64,000 nt of DNA, taken from positions 372,001-436,000 of the forward strand of contig CANQFC010000001.1 of assembly GCA_947598155.1 (NCBI GenBank), read 5' to 3'. Numbering within the stretch: the stretch's first letter is position 1; the number at the start of each line of letters is the position of its first letter. Positions 34,885 to 43,877 of the stretch are shown here, piece after piece. The position numbers were made by a program, and so were the translations under genes. The notes under the pieces are model-generated. The model saw nothing but the letters and a program-made list of their open reading frames with translations. It had not been told where the DNA came from and searched no databases. The DNA is from an uncultured Clostridia bacterium (GTDB lineage: Bacteria; Bacillota; Clostridia; Oscillospirales; Acutalibacteraceae).

Positions 34885-37800
34885 ATGAAAATGTTACGCC
34901 GTATATTGTGTTTAATGCTTGCCGTGCTTATGCTGACGCAGGGATGTTTTCTTGTTGAGGCGGCGCAGGCGGAAAACGAACAGCAGGAAGTGCTTAAGGT
35001 TGGCTTTTTCGCTTTCCCCGGGTACCATACGATTGATAAAGACGGCCGGCGCAGCGGCTACGGTTATGATTTTCTTCAGCGTATAGCAATACACGGGGGA
35101 TGGACTTATGAGTATGTCGGCTATGACAGCTCATACGCCGACGCGCTTGATATGCTCAGAAACGGAGAGGTAGATATTGTTACCTCTGTTTCAAAAACCG
35201 AAGAAAGAGAGAATGAATTTCTTTTTTCTGACCAGTCTATTGGTATAAACTCAACAATTCTCACCGTTAAAGCGGGAAACGACAATATTATAGAGGGAAA
35301 TTATGAAACATACGACGGCATAAATGTCGGTATGCTTGAAGGTAACTCTAAAAATAAAAATTTTGAACAATTCGCGCAGGAGCATTCGTTTACATTTAAC
35401 CCTGTGTACTTTAAGACTCAGGACGAGCTGTCGGCGGCTCTTCAGTCGGGAGAGGTGGACGCTTCCGTTTCAGGGAGTCTGAGATTGCTTGACGATAATG
35501 AGTGGGTTTTAGAGTCGTTCAGCGCGAGCCGTTTTTACGTCTGCACAAATAAAAATAACCGCGAACTTATGAATAGGATAAACGCGGCAATTAACGAAAT
35601 GGACCTTCACGACCCCAATTGGCGCGATACGCTTCATGACCAATATTATTCTACCGATACCTCGGGTTCAATTATTATGAATGCGGGCGAGAGGGAATTT
35701 ATTGAAAAACTTCACGCCTCGGGCAAGACCTTACGCTTGCTGATAAATCCCGAGCATGTTCCGTATTGTTATTTTAAAGACGGACAAGCAGTCGGCATTC
35801 TTCCGTCAATTTTTGAAGTAATAGCTAAAAATTTGGACTTAAAATATGAATATATCCCTGTAAAGGACAGAAAAGAGTACTACTCTCTGCGCGCGCAGGG
35901 AGCGGCAGATATAGTTCTGGACTTCACGGGCGATTATTATCTTGCGGAGAAAGAGGGCTATAAGATAACCGTTCCTTATTTTAAGACCAACTTTGCCCGT
36001 CTTACATTAGACGGATTTACGGGAAAGGTAAACCGTTTAGCGATTCTTGAAAGAGCGGATGAACTTACAGCTTTGGTTGCCAACCGTTACGCGGATAGAA
36101 CTATAATTAAATATTCTACGACCGATGAATGCGTTCAGGCCGTTTTGAACGGCGAGGCGGACGCTACCATTCTTTATTCTTACACTGCCGAGACGTATGT
36201 GAAAAGGGATGTGCGTAACCGTCTTTCTTCCGTCGTTTTCGGAGATACGTCTATGTCATATGCTGTCGGAAACGATGTAGAAGGCGGACGTTATCTGCTC
36301 TCAATTCTTGATAAATTTGAGGACTGTTTTTCCGAAACGGAATTGGAAGCGTTAATATCCCGTGAAATGGATAAAGATTCACAGGTGGACTTGACCCTCG
36401 TCGGATTTTTATACCGTAACCCGATTTACAGCGTATTGGGAGTTATGACTGTACTTTTGCTTCTTTTTGTTATAGCAATGCTCGTGATTCGCACGCGAAA
36501 TCAGAAACGGTTAAAGAAAAAAATCGCTGATGCGACAAGCGAACTTGAGAAAAAGACAGACGAGCTGTCAAACGCGCTTCAGGCGGCCGACGCCGCAAAC
36601 CGCGCCAAAACCACATTTTTAAACAATATGTCTCACGATATACGAACGCCTATGAACGCTATTATAGGTTATACGGCGCTTACTACCACGCACCTTGATA
36701 ACAAAGAGCGCGCGCAGGACTACCTTTCAAAGATTGCCCAGGCGTCGAATCATCTGCTTTCTCTTATCAACGATGTGTTGGATATGAGCCGAATTGAGTC
36801 GGGTAAGGTCACAATCAACGAACATCCCGAAAATCTTGCCGATATACTTCAGGGTCTGCGAAACATTATTCAGTCGGATATTCACGCAAAACGAATGGAA
36901 CTGTTTATTGATACGGTTGATATTACCGACGAGGAGGTGTACTGCGATAAGCTAAGACTTAATCAAATACTGCTTAATCTCACCTCAAACGCCATAAAAT
37001 TCACTCCCACCGGCGGAACGGTGGCCATTCGTGTGACTCAAAAGCCCTCTCGTTCTTCAAAAAGGGGATTGTATGAATTTAAAGTCAGCGATACGGGAAT
37101 CGGTATGAGCAAAGAATTTGCCAAAACTGTTTTTGACCCGTTTACACGCGAGCAGACATCCACTGTAAGCGGTATTCAGGGCACAGGTTTAGGTATGGCT
37201 ATTACTAAAAATATAGTGGATATGATGGGCGGCACAATAAGCGTTGAAAGCGAGCAGGAAAAAGGCACAACGTTTACCGTGAATTTGGAACTGCGTTTTT
37301 CTGCCGAACATAAGGATATGGACCCGATTTCCGAACTGAAAGGATTTAGAGGCCTTGTAGTTGATGACGATATGGTATGTTGTCAGAGCGTATCAAAAAT
37401 GCTCAGGCAGATAGGTATGCGGGCAGAGTGGGCATTGTCGGGAGTTGAAGCCATTGCGCGCACCAATGAAGCGGTGGATATGAGCGACCCGTTTGAGGTC
37501 TACATAGTTGACTGGTCAATGCCGAATTTGAGCGGAATAGAAACGGTCCGTGAAATACGCAAGATAGTAGGCGACGATTCCCCGATAATCCTTATGTCTG
37601 CCTATGATTGGTCGGATATTGAGCAGGAGGCTCTTATGGCGGGGGTTACCGGGTTTATCAGCAAACCTCTGTTTGCCTCCGATTTGCATAATACTCTTGA
37701 GCGCAGTTTGGGAGTTATCAAAAAAGAGGCGGTTATCGAAAAAACTACCGAGCCGACCGATAACAACTTTGAGGGCAAGCGCATTCTTTTGGCGGAAGAT

Positions 37801-38157
37801 AACGAACTTAACCGCGAAATTGCCGTAGAAATATTAACAGAGGCCGGGTTTACCGTAGAATGTGCGGAAAACGGTAAGCAAACCTGCGAAATGGTAAGCA
37901 ATGCTGACCCGGGATATTACGATATGATACTTATGGATATTCAGATGCCTATTATGGACGGATATGCCGCCACCCGAGCTATTCGCTCTATGAGTAATCC
38001 GGGTGTTTCGGAGATACCCATTATCGCGATGACAGCCAATGCGTTTGAGGAGGACCGTCAGCGCGCGCTTGAATCAGGTATGAACGGGCATTTGCCTAAA
38101 CCTATCGATTTGGACGAAATGATGAATCTTTTGCGTGATATATTTAAAGATAAGTAA
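34885..38157 (+). CDS. Hybrid sensor histidine kinase with two extracellular solute-binding domains and two receivers
   Basis: The 1090 residues are ordered as follows. A signal peptide (1-27) leads two type-3 solute-binding domains (about 37-265 and 280-505); TM near 515-537; a coiled coil; HisKA with MSHDIRTPMN (His near 585); HATPase_c with the N box LTSNAIKFTPTGG, DTGIGMS and GTGLGMAI; receiver 1 with Asp near 873 (IVDWSMP) and Lys in FISKPL; receiver 2 with LLAEDNELNR, Asp near 1017 (LMDIQMP) and LPKPID. It resembles EvgS/BvgS-type kinases, which sense small molecules such as amino acids. No partner regulator is adjacent, so output may be through the receivers or an HPt protein elsewhere. 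Confidence 0.92.
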   Translation: MKMLRRILCLMLAVLMLTQGCFLVEAAQAENEQQEVLKVGFFAFPGYHTIDKDGRRSGYGYDFLQRIAIHGGWTYEYVGYDSSYADALDMLRNGEVDIVTSVSKTEERENEFLFSDQSIGINSTILTVKAGNDNIIEGNYETYDGINVGMLEGNSKNKNFEQFAQEHSFTFNPVYFKTQDELSAALQSGEVDASVSGSLRLLDDNEWVLESFSASRFYVCTNKNNRELMNRINAAINEMDLHDPNWRDTLHDQYYSTDTSGSIIMNAGEREFIEKLHASGKTLRLLINPEHVPYCYFKDGQAVGILPSIFEVIAKNLDLKYEYIPVKDRKEYYSLRAQGAADIVLDFTGDYYLAEKEGYKITVPYFKTNFARLTLDGFTGKVNRLAILERADELTALVANRYADRTIIKYSTTDECVQAVLNGEADATILYSYTAETYVKRDVRNRLSSVVFGDTSMSYAVGNDVEGGRYLLSILDKFEDCFSETELEALISREMDKDSQVDLTLVGFLYRNPIYSVLGVMTVLLLLFVIAMLVIRTRNQKRLKKKIADATSELEKKTDELSNALQAADAANRAKTTFLNNMSHDIRTPMNAIIGYTALTTTHLDNKERAQDYLSKIAQASNHLLSLINDVLDMSRIESGKVTINEHPENLADILQGLRNIIQSDIHAKRMELFIDTVDITDEEVYCDKLRLNQILLNLTSNAIKFTPTGGTVAIRVTQKPSRSSKRGLYEFKVSDTGIGMSKEFAKTVFDPFTREQTSTVSGIQGTGLGMAITKNIVDMMGGTISVESEQEKGTTFTVNLELRFSAEHKDMDPISELKGFRGLVVDDDMVCCQSVSKMLRQIGMRAEWALSGVEAIARTNEAVDMSDPFEVYIVDWSMPNLSGIETVREIRKIVGDDSPIILMSAYDWSDIEQEALMAGVTGFISKPLFASDLHNTLERSLGVIKKEAVIEKTTEPTDNNFEGKRILLAEDNELNREIAVEILTEAGFTVECAENGKQTCEMVSNADPGYYDMILMDIQMPIMDGYAATRAIRSMSNPGVSEIPIIAMTANAFEEDRQRALESGMNGHLPKPIDLDEMMNLLRDIFKDK

Positions 38158-38345
38158 CGGCAAAAATCATCAGTATAGGCATTTTACTGAATAGTTTTTC
38201 AATGAAGGAAACAAAACGGTACTTAAATAAATAAAAATTATTTGGAGTAAAGGCTATTTCAAACAGCAATGACCGATTGATTACGCTTTTAGATGCTAAT
38301 AGTTTCTGATTGCTATTGACAAAAAATTGTCCTCACGCTCCTTGC

Positions 38346-38374
38346 AAAAAAACGTCCCGCAGGGACGTTTTTTT
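38346..38374. terminator. Terminator about 190 bp after the hybrid kinase gene
   Basis: The stem AAAAAAACGTCCC/GGGACGTTTTTTT has a short GCA-type loop. It is symmetrical and active on either strand in principle. Confidence 0.9.
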
Positions 38375-38397
38375 ATGTTCAGATTCTCTCGGATTTA

Positions 38398-38672
38398 AAT
38401 CCCGTAAAATGAAAAACGGCGGGCAGAACGCAAGCTGAAAAGGTGTTGAGAAAGAGAAAACCTCCAAGTAAAATGTAAGCGGTTTGGCGTCCGCATTACA
38501 TAAACAAGGAGGAATTCAGCAATAAAAAATAATGAAATAAAAATAATTTGATGCCCAACTGTCAGCGCCGCCTTTTAGGCGGCAAGCCGATAGGCGCCCC
38601 TTTTAGGGGCTGTGCAAACCACCAGTTCAACTGGTGGTTTGATTTTAGCCTAATTGATTTTGCCTATGTTTG
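38398..38672. other. Gene-free region with a series of hairpins
   Basis: The 22-base AATCCCGTAAAATGAAAAACGG at 38398-38419 recurs at 42538-42559 beside the tRNA-Ser remnant. A nested hairpin at 38461-38512 pairs CCTCC with GGAGG and ATGTAAGCGG with CCGCATTACAT, so its GGAGG is masked. Three further hairpins follow: GCCGCC-TTTTA-GGCGGC (38570-38586), GCGCCCC-TTTTA-GGGGCTG (38595-38613) and AAACCACCAGTT/AACTGGTGGTTT (38617-38641). The last has TTTT after it and may terminate the GH51 transcript or be part of an insertion-element end. Confidence 0.55.
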
Positions 38673-41444
38673 TTATTTTGCAAGCCTTATTACGGTTATG
38701 CTGTATGGCTCAAGCGCGTAGTTAAACTGCGGCGAGACGCCGTCAAGCTCAGTTTTATTCAAGGTAACTACTTCTTTTTCGCCGAGGATATTGTCGTTGT
38801 CGGGAGAAGTGCCTACAACCTTGTAAAGCTCCGCCTGCGGCTTTATTGTATCCGCGTTTTTAACATCTATCGCAACGGTTTTTACCTTGTCGCAAACATT
38901 TACAAGCTTAATTATGGTATCGCCCGTTTCGTCGGTGGAAACTACGCTGTAAACATCGGAAAGCGTGGTTTCGGGCACATCGTAGTCTACATACAGCTCG
39001 CCGTCAATGTAGCATTTTACATTCCTGCCGCTTACAACAACCTTGAGCTTGTAGGTTTTGCCCTTTTCAATTTCGATTTTCTTTTCCGTTCCGGGAATTT
39101 CGGCGGATTTTGAGGCTCCGTCAACTCTTTGGAGGGCCGATTTTGTGTTCCACCAACCGCCGATGTTCCAGAAAATATTGTTATCCTTGTCGCTGACGGC
39201 AAACGGGATAAGGAATCCCTCCGAGCCGCCTGTTTTTTTGGCGTCCACGGTTAACGTGTAATTTGACCAGTCGGTATTTCCGAAATACATTACAGTACCC
39301 GTGTTGTTGTATTTTTCCGTATCGGTTTCTTTGGATTTTTGACTCAGCTTGCCGCCTAAAACAGACCACTTGCCGTCGGATACCTTTTCCCAATTATCGG
39401 TTAAGCTGTAACGGTTGAAATTGTCTTTTGCCAAAACCTCTCCCGTTTCATTGTCGGTAATAACCAAGTTGTCGAACTTTGCGCTCGTGTTCCAAGTTCC
39501 TAAGCCGACCTTTCCCTTTAAATCGGTAGCATTATCAATTTGCGTACTGCTAAAGCTGTACTTTAAAACATCTGTACCCTGATTTATCGAAAATACCTGC
39601 TGGGCGTAATAGTCAACCGATTTTGTAACGGTTGTGTTGTTAAACCATATAAGGTTCGGCGACCAGTGCGTTGCAGTGGTGTTGCCGAACAGGGGAGCGT
39701 AAGCCGCCATTTTTACTATATCGCCGTTTCGCTCCAGACCCGTCATATATGCGGCCTCCGCAAGACCTGCCTTCCATGTGTTTGAACGGGCGGCGTATTC
39801 GCCTAAAAATACAGGTATTCCGCCGCCGTATTTTGCGCTGTCAAGGTCCTTTTCGTCCCTTGAATAGTTACTTTCGTCATAGTAATCCGTGTGCGTAAGG
39901 AACCAGCCCGGGTCGTTATAATAGTGCTGATCGGTTGCGCCCGCAAAATCCGTTAAGCTCTTATCGGGGTTATTTTCAAGCCATTCCTCGGCGTTTGTGT
40001 ATGAGGGAATGTAATCGGGATTGTTGCTGTCGCCGTCGTCCACACCGGAGGAGTAAATCAGCTCTATACCCTTGTATAAATCGGGCTTTTCTGCTTTTGC
40101 TTTATTAAAAGCCTTGACAAACTCGGCATAATGGGTGTAAAAGGCCTTGCCCCACTGTTCGTTGCCTATGCCTATGTATTTAAGCTCAAACGGCTCGGTA
40201 TGACCCATTGCAATGCGAACCGCGCCCCATTTTGTAGAGGCGTCGCCGCGGCAGAACTCAACAAGGTCGAGCATATTTTGAATATAGTAATTCATTTCGT
40301 CGGAGCCGATTTTTGCATACTGCGTCTGATCGCCCCTGCCCATACAGCAAATGCCGCAGTTTATAACGGGAACGCCTACTGCGCCTATTTTTTCCGCAAG
40401 GCAGAAATATTCGTAAAAGCCCAGCCCGTAGGTCATATATGAGGGATAGGGGTCGTCGGTAAGGTCTTCGTTAATCCAAATATTCTGACCCATTTTTCTC
40501 GCCGCAACATCGCCGTAAACGCCGTTGAATTTGTAAGGCTCGCCGTTTTCGTCTGCGCCGACGGAGTCCTTCCAGTCATATGCAAGGTCAAGCGTGTGAC
40601 CCTCTATAACACAGCCGCCGGGGAAACGCAAAAACTTAGGCTTAAGCTCTTTAAGTGCCTCGACAAGATCCGCTCTCATATTGTCATCGGCACTTTCGGG
40701 GATAAGCGATACCATATCGACGCTGACGCTACCTTTATCAATGAGCAGGGCAAGCGTTACATCTTTATTTGCGCTCAATTCAGAGGTGAGCGTAAGGTCA
40801 AACTTTTTCCATTCGTTCGTTATTCCGTCAAGCTCTGCGCTTGCCGCGGTTTTGTCGCCCGCCTTCAGTTGAACAGAGAGCTTGCCTTTGTAATCCGAGC
40901 TTTTCAAGTAAACGGAGAATTTGTAATTCTCGCCCTCTTTAATCGCCATACCGTCAAGAAAACCCGAATTTTCAATACCCGCTTTTTCGGAAGAACCGTT
41001 TGTCAGCACCATATAATTAGGGTTGTTCGGATTAAGGCAGCCTGCTTTATCGTCCTTTTTTACATTTGCGGATATTTCGCCTATGTCCGACCAGGCGTGC
41101 TTTTCGTTGTCCTTTGCAATTTCGTTGAATTCAAAGGAGCGATTTTGTACCATTTCGGCATAAAGTCCGCCGTCTGCCGCAAAGTTAATGTCCTCAAAGA
41201 ACACTCCGTAAAGCAGCTCGCTTATGCGCTTGATTTTGTCTGAAGCGTCAATTTCAAGCGTGTAATCGGCATTTTGAACGTCATATTTTGTAAGAGTCCC
41301 TGCCTGACCGTTTGAGGAGCTTTCGCTTTCTGTTTTAGCAGTCGTTATTTTGGGCTTGCCGGCAATAGGTACAAGCACCGCTAAAATTACAGCGGCGCAG
41401 ACTGCAAGCGCAACAACTGCCATTATAATTTTTCCCTTTTTCAT
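38673..41444 (-). CDS. Secreted/membrane-anchored alpha-L-arabinofuranosidase, GH51, with inserted carbohydrate-binding-type domain
   Basis: The product has 923 residues. A basic N-terminus and one TM (8-30), then a Ser/Gly linker, precede a beta-sandwich. The GH51 barrel has acid/base Glu in GIGNEQWG (near residue 427) and nucleophile Glu in FLGEYAA (near 548). A laminin-G/concanavalin-like domain of about 180 residues (DNFNRYSLTDNWEKVSDGKW to YVDYDVPET) is inserted before the C-terminal beta domain. It should remove arabinose side chains from plant arabinoxylan or arabinan outside the cell. AAAGGGGAAA precedes the ATG. Confidence 0.88.
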   Translation of the reverse strand: MKKGKIIMAVVALAVCAAVILAVLVPIAGKPKITTAKTESESSSNGQAGTLTKYDVQNADYTLEIDASDKIKRISELLYGVFFEDINFAADGGLYAEMVQNRSFEFNEIAKDNEKHAWSDIGEISANVKKDDKAGCLNPNNPNYMVLTNGSSEKAGIENSGFLDGMAIKEGENYKFSVYLKSSDYKGKLSVQLKAGDKTAASAELDGITNEWKKFDLTLTSELSANKDVTLALLIDKGSVSVDMVSLIPESADDNMRADLVEALKELKPKFLRFPGGCVIEGHTLDLAYDWKDSVGADENGEPYKFNGVYGDVAARKMGQNIWINEDLTDDPYPSYMTYGLGFYEYFCLAEKIGAVGVPVINCGICCMGRGDQTQYAKIGSDEMNYYIQNMLDLVEFCRGDASTKWGAVRIAMGHTEPFELKYIGIGNEQWGKAFYTHYAEFVKAFNKAKAEKPDLYKGIELIYSSGVDDGDSNNPDYIPSYTNAEEWLENNPDKSLTDFAGATDQHYYNDPGWFLTHTDYYDESNYSRDEKDLDSAKYGGGIPVFLGEYAARSNTWKAGLAEAAYMTGLERNGDIVKMAAYAPLFGNTTATHWSPNLIWFNNTTVTKSVDYYAQQVFSINQGTDVLKYSFSSTQIDNATDLKGKVGLGTWNTSAKFDNLVITDNETGEVLAKDNFNRYSLTDNWEKVSDGKWSVLGGKLSQKSKETDTEKYNNTGTVMYFGNTDWSNYTLTVDAKKTGGSEGFLIPFAVSDKDNNIFWNIGGWWNTKSALQRVDGASKSAEIPGTEKKIEIEKGKTYKLKVVVSGRNVKCYIDGELYVDYDVPETTLSDVYSVVSTDETGDTIIKLVNVCDKVKTVAIDVKNADTIKPQAELYKVVGTSPDNDNILGEKEVVTLNKTELDGVSPQFNYALEPYSITVIRLAK

Positions 41445-41493
41445 ATTATCTTTTCCCCTTTCTAAAAAATTATAAAAATTATATGTTTTACCT

Positions 41494-41592
41494 GTCTAAG
41501 TTATAATTTAGACAAGAGATGTCCCCTCATCAATAGGCGGCAGGTTCTGTGTTCCTGCCGAGTTTGGTACAAGCAGGGGGTTATTATATTAA
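41494..41592. repeat. Palindrome and repeat block upstream of GH51
   Basis: A near-perfect 20-bp palindrome (GTCTAAGTTATAATTTAGAC, 41494-41513) runs into the repeat head TAGACAAGAGATGTCCCC. The hairpin GGCAGG...CCTGCC (41543-41566) and a GGGGG stretch follow. The head matches the one at 34690. The palindrome lies about 50 bases before the GH51 start and could serve as an operator. Confidence 0.5.
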
Positions 41593-41637
41593 AAACAAAC
41601 AGCCTTATTTTTGCTTAAGAAATATGCAAACCTCCCA

Positions 41638-42057
41638 CTAAAGTTCGTACCTCGTGCCGTGCGAAAGCAGTACGGCATCTGCTAATTCCAGACGCAAAAT
41701 AATGGTATTTTTATCCGAAAAATCATTATGGCCGTTGTCGATCCAGCTTGCAAATGCTTTCTTCATTTTTTCGGCAAGGAGACGATTCTTTTCATCACAA
41801 AACCAGCCCAAACTCTCTCCTTGTGCGTGTGCGGTAAACCAGTCGCCCGCAATTGCAACTGTGGGGCTTGTTTGAATATGCCGCATTTTATTGGAGAGCG
41901 CATGTGTGATAATATAAAAGGAACCTTCCTCATAATACGCATTGACATATCGCACATAGGGAACTTCGTTTTCCAAAGTCGCCAAAGGGATGATATTATC
42001 TTTGCCATTGCCAAAGCGTTCCGTCATGATTATTTCAGCCTGCTCGTTCCAATTCAT
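41638..42057 (-). CDS. Pyridoxamine 5'-phosphate oxidase-like flavin protein
   Basis: The 139-residue protein has the split-barrel FMN-binding pattern of small PNPOx-like proteins: ENEVPYVRYVNAYYEEGSFYIITH, then ALSNKMRHIQTSPTVAIAGDWF, and a C-terminal ADAVLLSHGTRYEL. These proteins bind FMN, F420 or heme, and few have known substrates. The ribosome site is weak (AAGAGAAAG). The gene stands alone between two repeat blocks and has no visible terminator of its own. Confidence 0.8.
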   Translation of the reverse strand: MNWNEQAEIIMTERFGNGKDNIIPLATLENEVPYVRYVNAYYEEGSFYIITHALSNKMRHIQTSPTVAIAGDWFTAHAQGESLGWFCDEKNRLLAEKMKKAFASWIDNGHNDFSDKNTIILRLELADAVLLSHGTRYEL

Positions 42058-42554
42058 AGTCTTTCTCTTCTTTAAAATTCAAATTAACCGAATGGATATA
42101 GCTCCACCCCGTAATAAATTGTACCACGGAATCGGGAATGAATCTATTGCCACGTTCGGCACACATTTTACACCGCAAGCAAAAATTACACCGAAAAGGC
42201 ACACTTGGGGTTTTCCTTGGCTTTGTATCAAACTCTGTAAGATTATATCTATTTTCGGAATCAGGAGGGGATTTGGTCTACACTGATTCCTCTGCGCGGT
42301 TTACACCGCGCATCTTGCCACGCCACTTGACAGGACTAGCCCTTATTGAAATAGTTTGGAAAGCCGATATTCTTTTCCTCGTATTCATTAACAAGGTTGA
42401 GTTTATTCACGTGACCGTCAATTTTCCGCACGCAAATTTTGCATTGTATGTGCTTATATTATAGCTGAATATTTATAAAAATCAATAGGTTGGCACGCTT
42501 TTTCAAAAAACGCACGTTAAAATCAAATCCAACATTGAATCCCGTAAAATGAAA
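42058..42554. repeat. Intergenic stretch with a repeat-family block (about 42250-42350)
   Basis: No gene is seen in 500 bases. On the minus strand 42254-42321 reads GGCAAGATG, the hairpin GCGCGGTGTAAACCGCGC and GGAATCAGTGTAGACC, parts also seen at 19905 and 34690. On the plus strand CTAGCCCTTATTGAA at 42337-42351 is the shared family edge. The remainder is unremarkable. Confidence 0.55.
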
Positions 42555-42587
42555 AACGGAGATTGCCAAAAGCAACCTCCGTTTTTT
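42555..42587 (-). terminator. Terminator of the former tRNA-Ser gene
   Basis: Read on the minus strand, CGGAGGTTGC-TTTT-GGCAATCTCCG followed by TTTTT lies directly behind the CCA of the tRNA-Ser fragment. Confidence 0.88.
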
Positions 42588-42648
42588 TGGCGGAGAGTTA
42601 GGGATTCGAACCCTAGGTTCCTTGTGGGAACACAGCATTTCGAGTCTT
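42588..42648 (-). other. Attachment site: displaced 3' fragment of a tRNA-Ser gene
   Basis: On the minus strand this reads from the anticodon loop (CTCGAAA, anticodon CGA) through the long variable arm (GTTCC-CACAA-GGAAC), T-arm (TAGGG-TTCGAAT-CCCTA) and acceptor strand ACTCTCC to discriminator G and CCA. The 5' half of the tRNA, including the other strand of the anticodon stem, is absent to the right. This is the footprint left when an element integrates between the anticodon loop and the 3' end of a tRNA-Ser. Confidence 0.85.
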
Positions 42649-42693
42649 TTCGTCAGCGTGTCAATTTTTTCTGTTCGCTGAACTTCCGTTCAA

Positions 42694-42756
42694 TCACCCG
42701 CAAAAGCTTTTGGCATATCCAAACGATGAACGATTTTAGCCGGAAGATGAAACAGA
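42694..42756. repeat. Direct repeat copy A (about 62 bp)
   Basis: It begins TCACCCGCAAAAGC, continues TTTTGGCATATCCAAA and ends GGAAGATGAAACAGAA. It matches 45524-45585 at most positions (about nine in ten), with one base of length difference. It brackets a 2.8-kb module with copy B. Confidence 0.85.
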
Positions 42757-42906
42757 ATAAGCTACTATACAACTAAACAGACGATAAGAATTATCATATG
42801 CATCAATCGCAGAGGCTTAAACTACCTCTGCCATAATGGTTGTGTCTACTTGTGTTTACATGTGAATATCACAACAAAATATTGTGTTTATTTTCAAAAA
42901 AAGTAC

Positions 42907-42963
42907 TTGACTTTTTTGGTAAGATAAGTTATACTTTTGGTAAGTTGGAGTGAGTGATACTCC
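42907..42963 (+). promoter_or_regulatory. Promoter and probable operators of the XRE-ImmA unit
   Basis: TTGACT (42907-42912) and TATACT (42930-42935) are 17 bases apart. Two copies of TTTTGGTAAG (42914-42923 and 42935-42944), 21 bp or two helical turns apart, lie in the spacer and just after the -10. The inverted repeat GGAGT-N7-ACTCC follows at 42947-42963. They are good candidates for binding by the XRE protein, giving self-repression. Confidence 0.7.
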
Positions 42964-42983
42964 GAATATAAGGAGGAAAAACT

Positions 42984-43295
42984 ATGAGTAAAGCATTCGG
43001 ACAACGATTATTAAGCCTATTACAAAAACAAGGAGTAACACAAAAGGAGCTTGCTGATAGAATTAACACAACCGAAGCCACGCTCTCGCGTTATGTTTCC
43101 GGTGACAGGGAGCCAAAAGCGGATATGCTTGCAAATATTGCTACTGCCCTGCACACTACATCTGATTATTTGCTCGGCATTGAAAAGGACGAGTTTGATT
43201 TTCCGAAGGTAGAGCGTTTATTGGCAAGAAACTCCGCAACAATGTCGGAAAAGCAAAAACGGGCACTTATTTCTGCTCTGTTCGGGGAGGACTAA
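42984..43295 (+). CDS. XRE-family transcriptional regulator
   Basis: The 103-residue protein has an N-terminal HTH (FGQRLLSLLQKQGVTQKELADRINTTEATLSRYVSGDR, about residues 5-41) and a short C-terminal helical part. The ribosome site AAGGAGG is ideal. It is followed three bases later by an ImmA/IrrE metallopeptidase gene. In ICEBs1-type elements, the peptidase cleaves the XRE repressor to induce excision; the same arrangement here suggests control of the element. The operator-like repeats upstream support autorepression. Confidence 0.88.
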   Translation: MSKAFGQRLLSLLQKQGVTQKELADRINTTEATLSRYVSGDREPKADMLANIATALHTTSDYLLGIEKDEFDFPKVERLLARNSATMSEKQKRALISALFGED

Positions 43296-43297
43296 TA

Positions 43298-43846
43298 TTG
43301 GCATTTAGATTATCTGACAAACGATGTGAAGAAATTAAAGAAATTGTGGTCAACACTTTTGAAGAACTTAACATTCGCTGTATTCCTATTAGCGGTTTTG
43401 AAATGGCAACGAAGCTCGGCGCAATTGTAGTCCCTTATTCCTCAAAATCTGAAGAAACACGTGGGCTTATGATGGATGAAAGCGAGGACGGCTTCTCGGT
43501 AAAGAAAGACGGCGTGTGGTACGTTTTTTATAACGATTCAAAAGGCTATGGGCGTATCAATAATACTCTCACTCACGAATGTGGGCATATTGTGTTGGAT
43601 CATACCGAAGAAAGCGAGTTGGCAGAAGCCGAAGCGAAATTCTTTGCAAAATACGCTCTTGCCCCGCCCGTGCTCATCCACAAGTTGGAAATAAAGGATG
43701 CCTACGAGGTTTACGAGCATTTTGATATCAGCCTTGAAGCAGCAGGTTACGCCTTCACTTACTATCGTAAATGGTTGACTTACGGTAATAAGGATTATAC
43801 CAATTACGAGGAGCGGTTACTCCATCTTTTCGAAGAAGCTGTGTAA
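43298..43846 (+). CDS. ImmA/IrrE-family metallopeptidase
   Basis: The 182-residue protein has the zinc-peptidase motif LTHECGHIVLDH (HExxH at about residues 93-97) and a downstream acidic EAEAKFFAKYALAPP segment giving the third ligand, as in ImmA. In known pairs it degrades the neighbouring repressor after DNA damage or quorum signals. The TTG start with GGGGAGGA seven to ten bases upstream is accepted because no ATG fits. The gene directly follows the XRE gene. Confidence 0.88.
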   Translation: MAFRLSDKRCEEIKEIVVNTFEELNIRCIPISGFEMATKLGAIVVPYSSKSEETRGLMMDESEDGFSVKKDGVWYVFYNDSKGYGRINNTLTHECGHIVLDHTEESELAEAEAKFFAKYALAPPVLIHKLEIKDAYEVYEHFDISLEAAGYAFTYYRKWLTYGNKDYTNYEERLLHLFEEAV

Positions 43847-43877
43847 TAAAAACTAAGAGAAAGGACGGTGATGTGAA

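Noticed and set aside
40596-41243. 215-residue plus-strand ORF
   Set aside because: It is antisense to the GH51 gene, with biased composition and no ribosome site.
42549-42776. 75-residue plus-strand ORF over the tRNA-Ser fragment
   Set aside because: It is read through a tRNA remnant and terminator; the apparent protein is the common false gene seen over tRNA-Ser ends.
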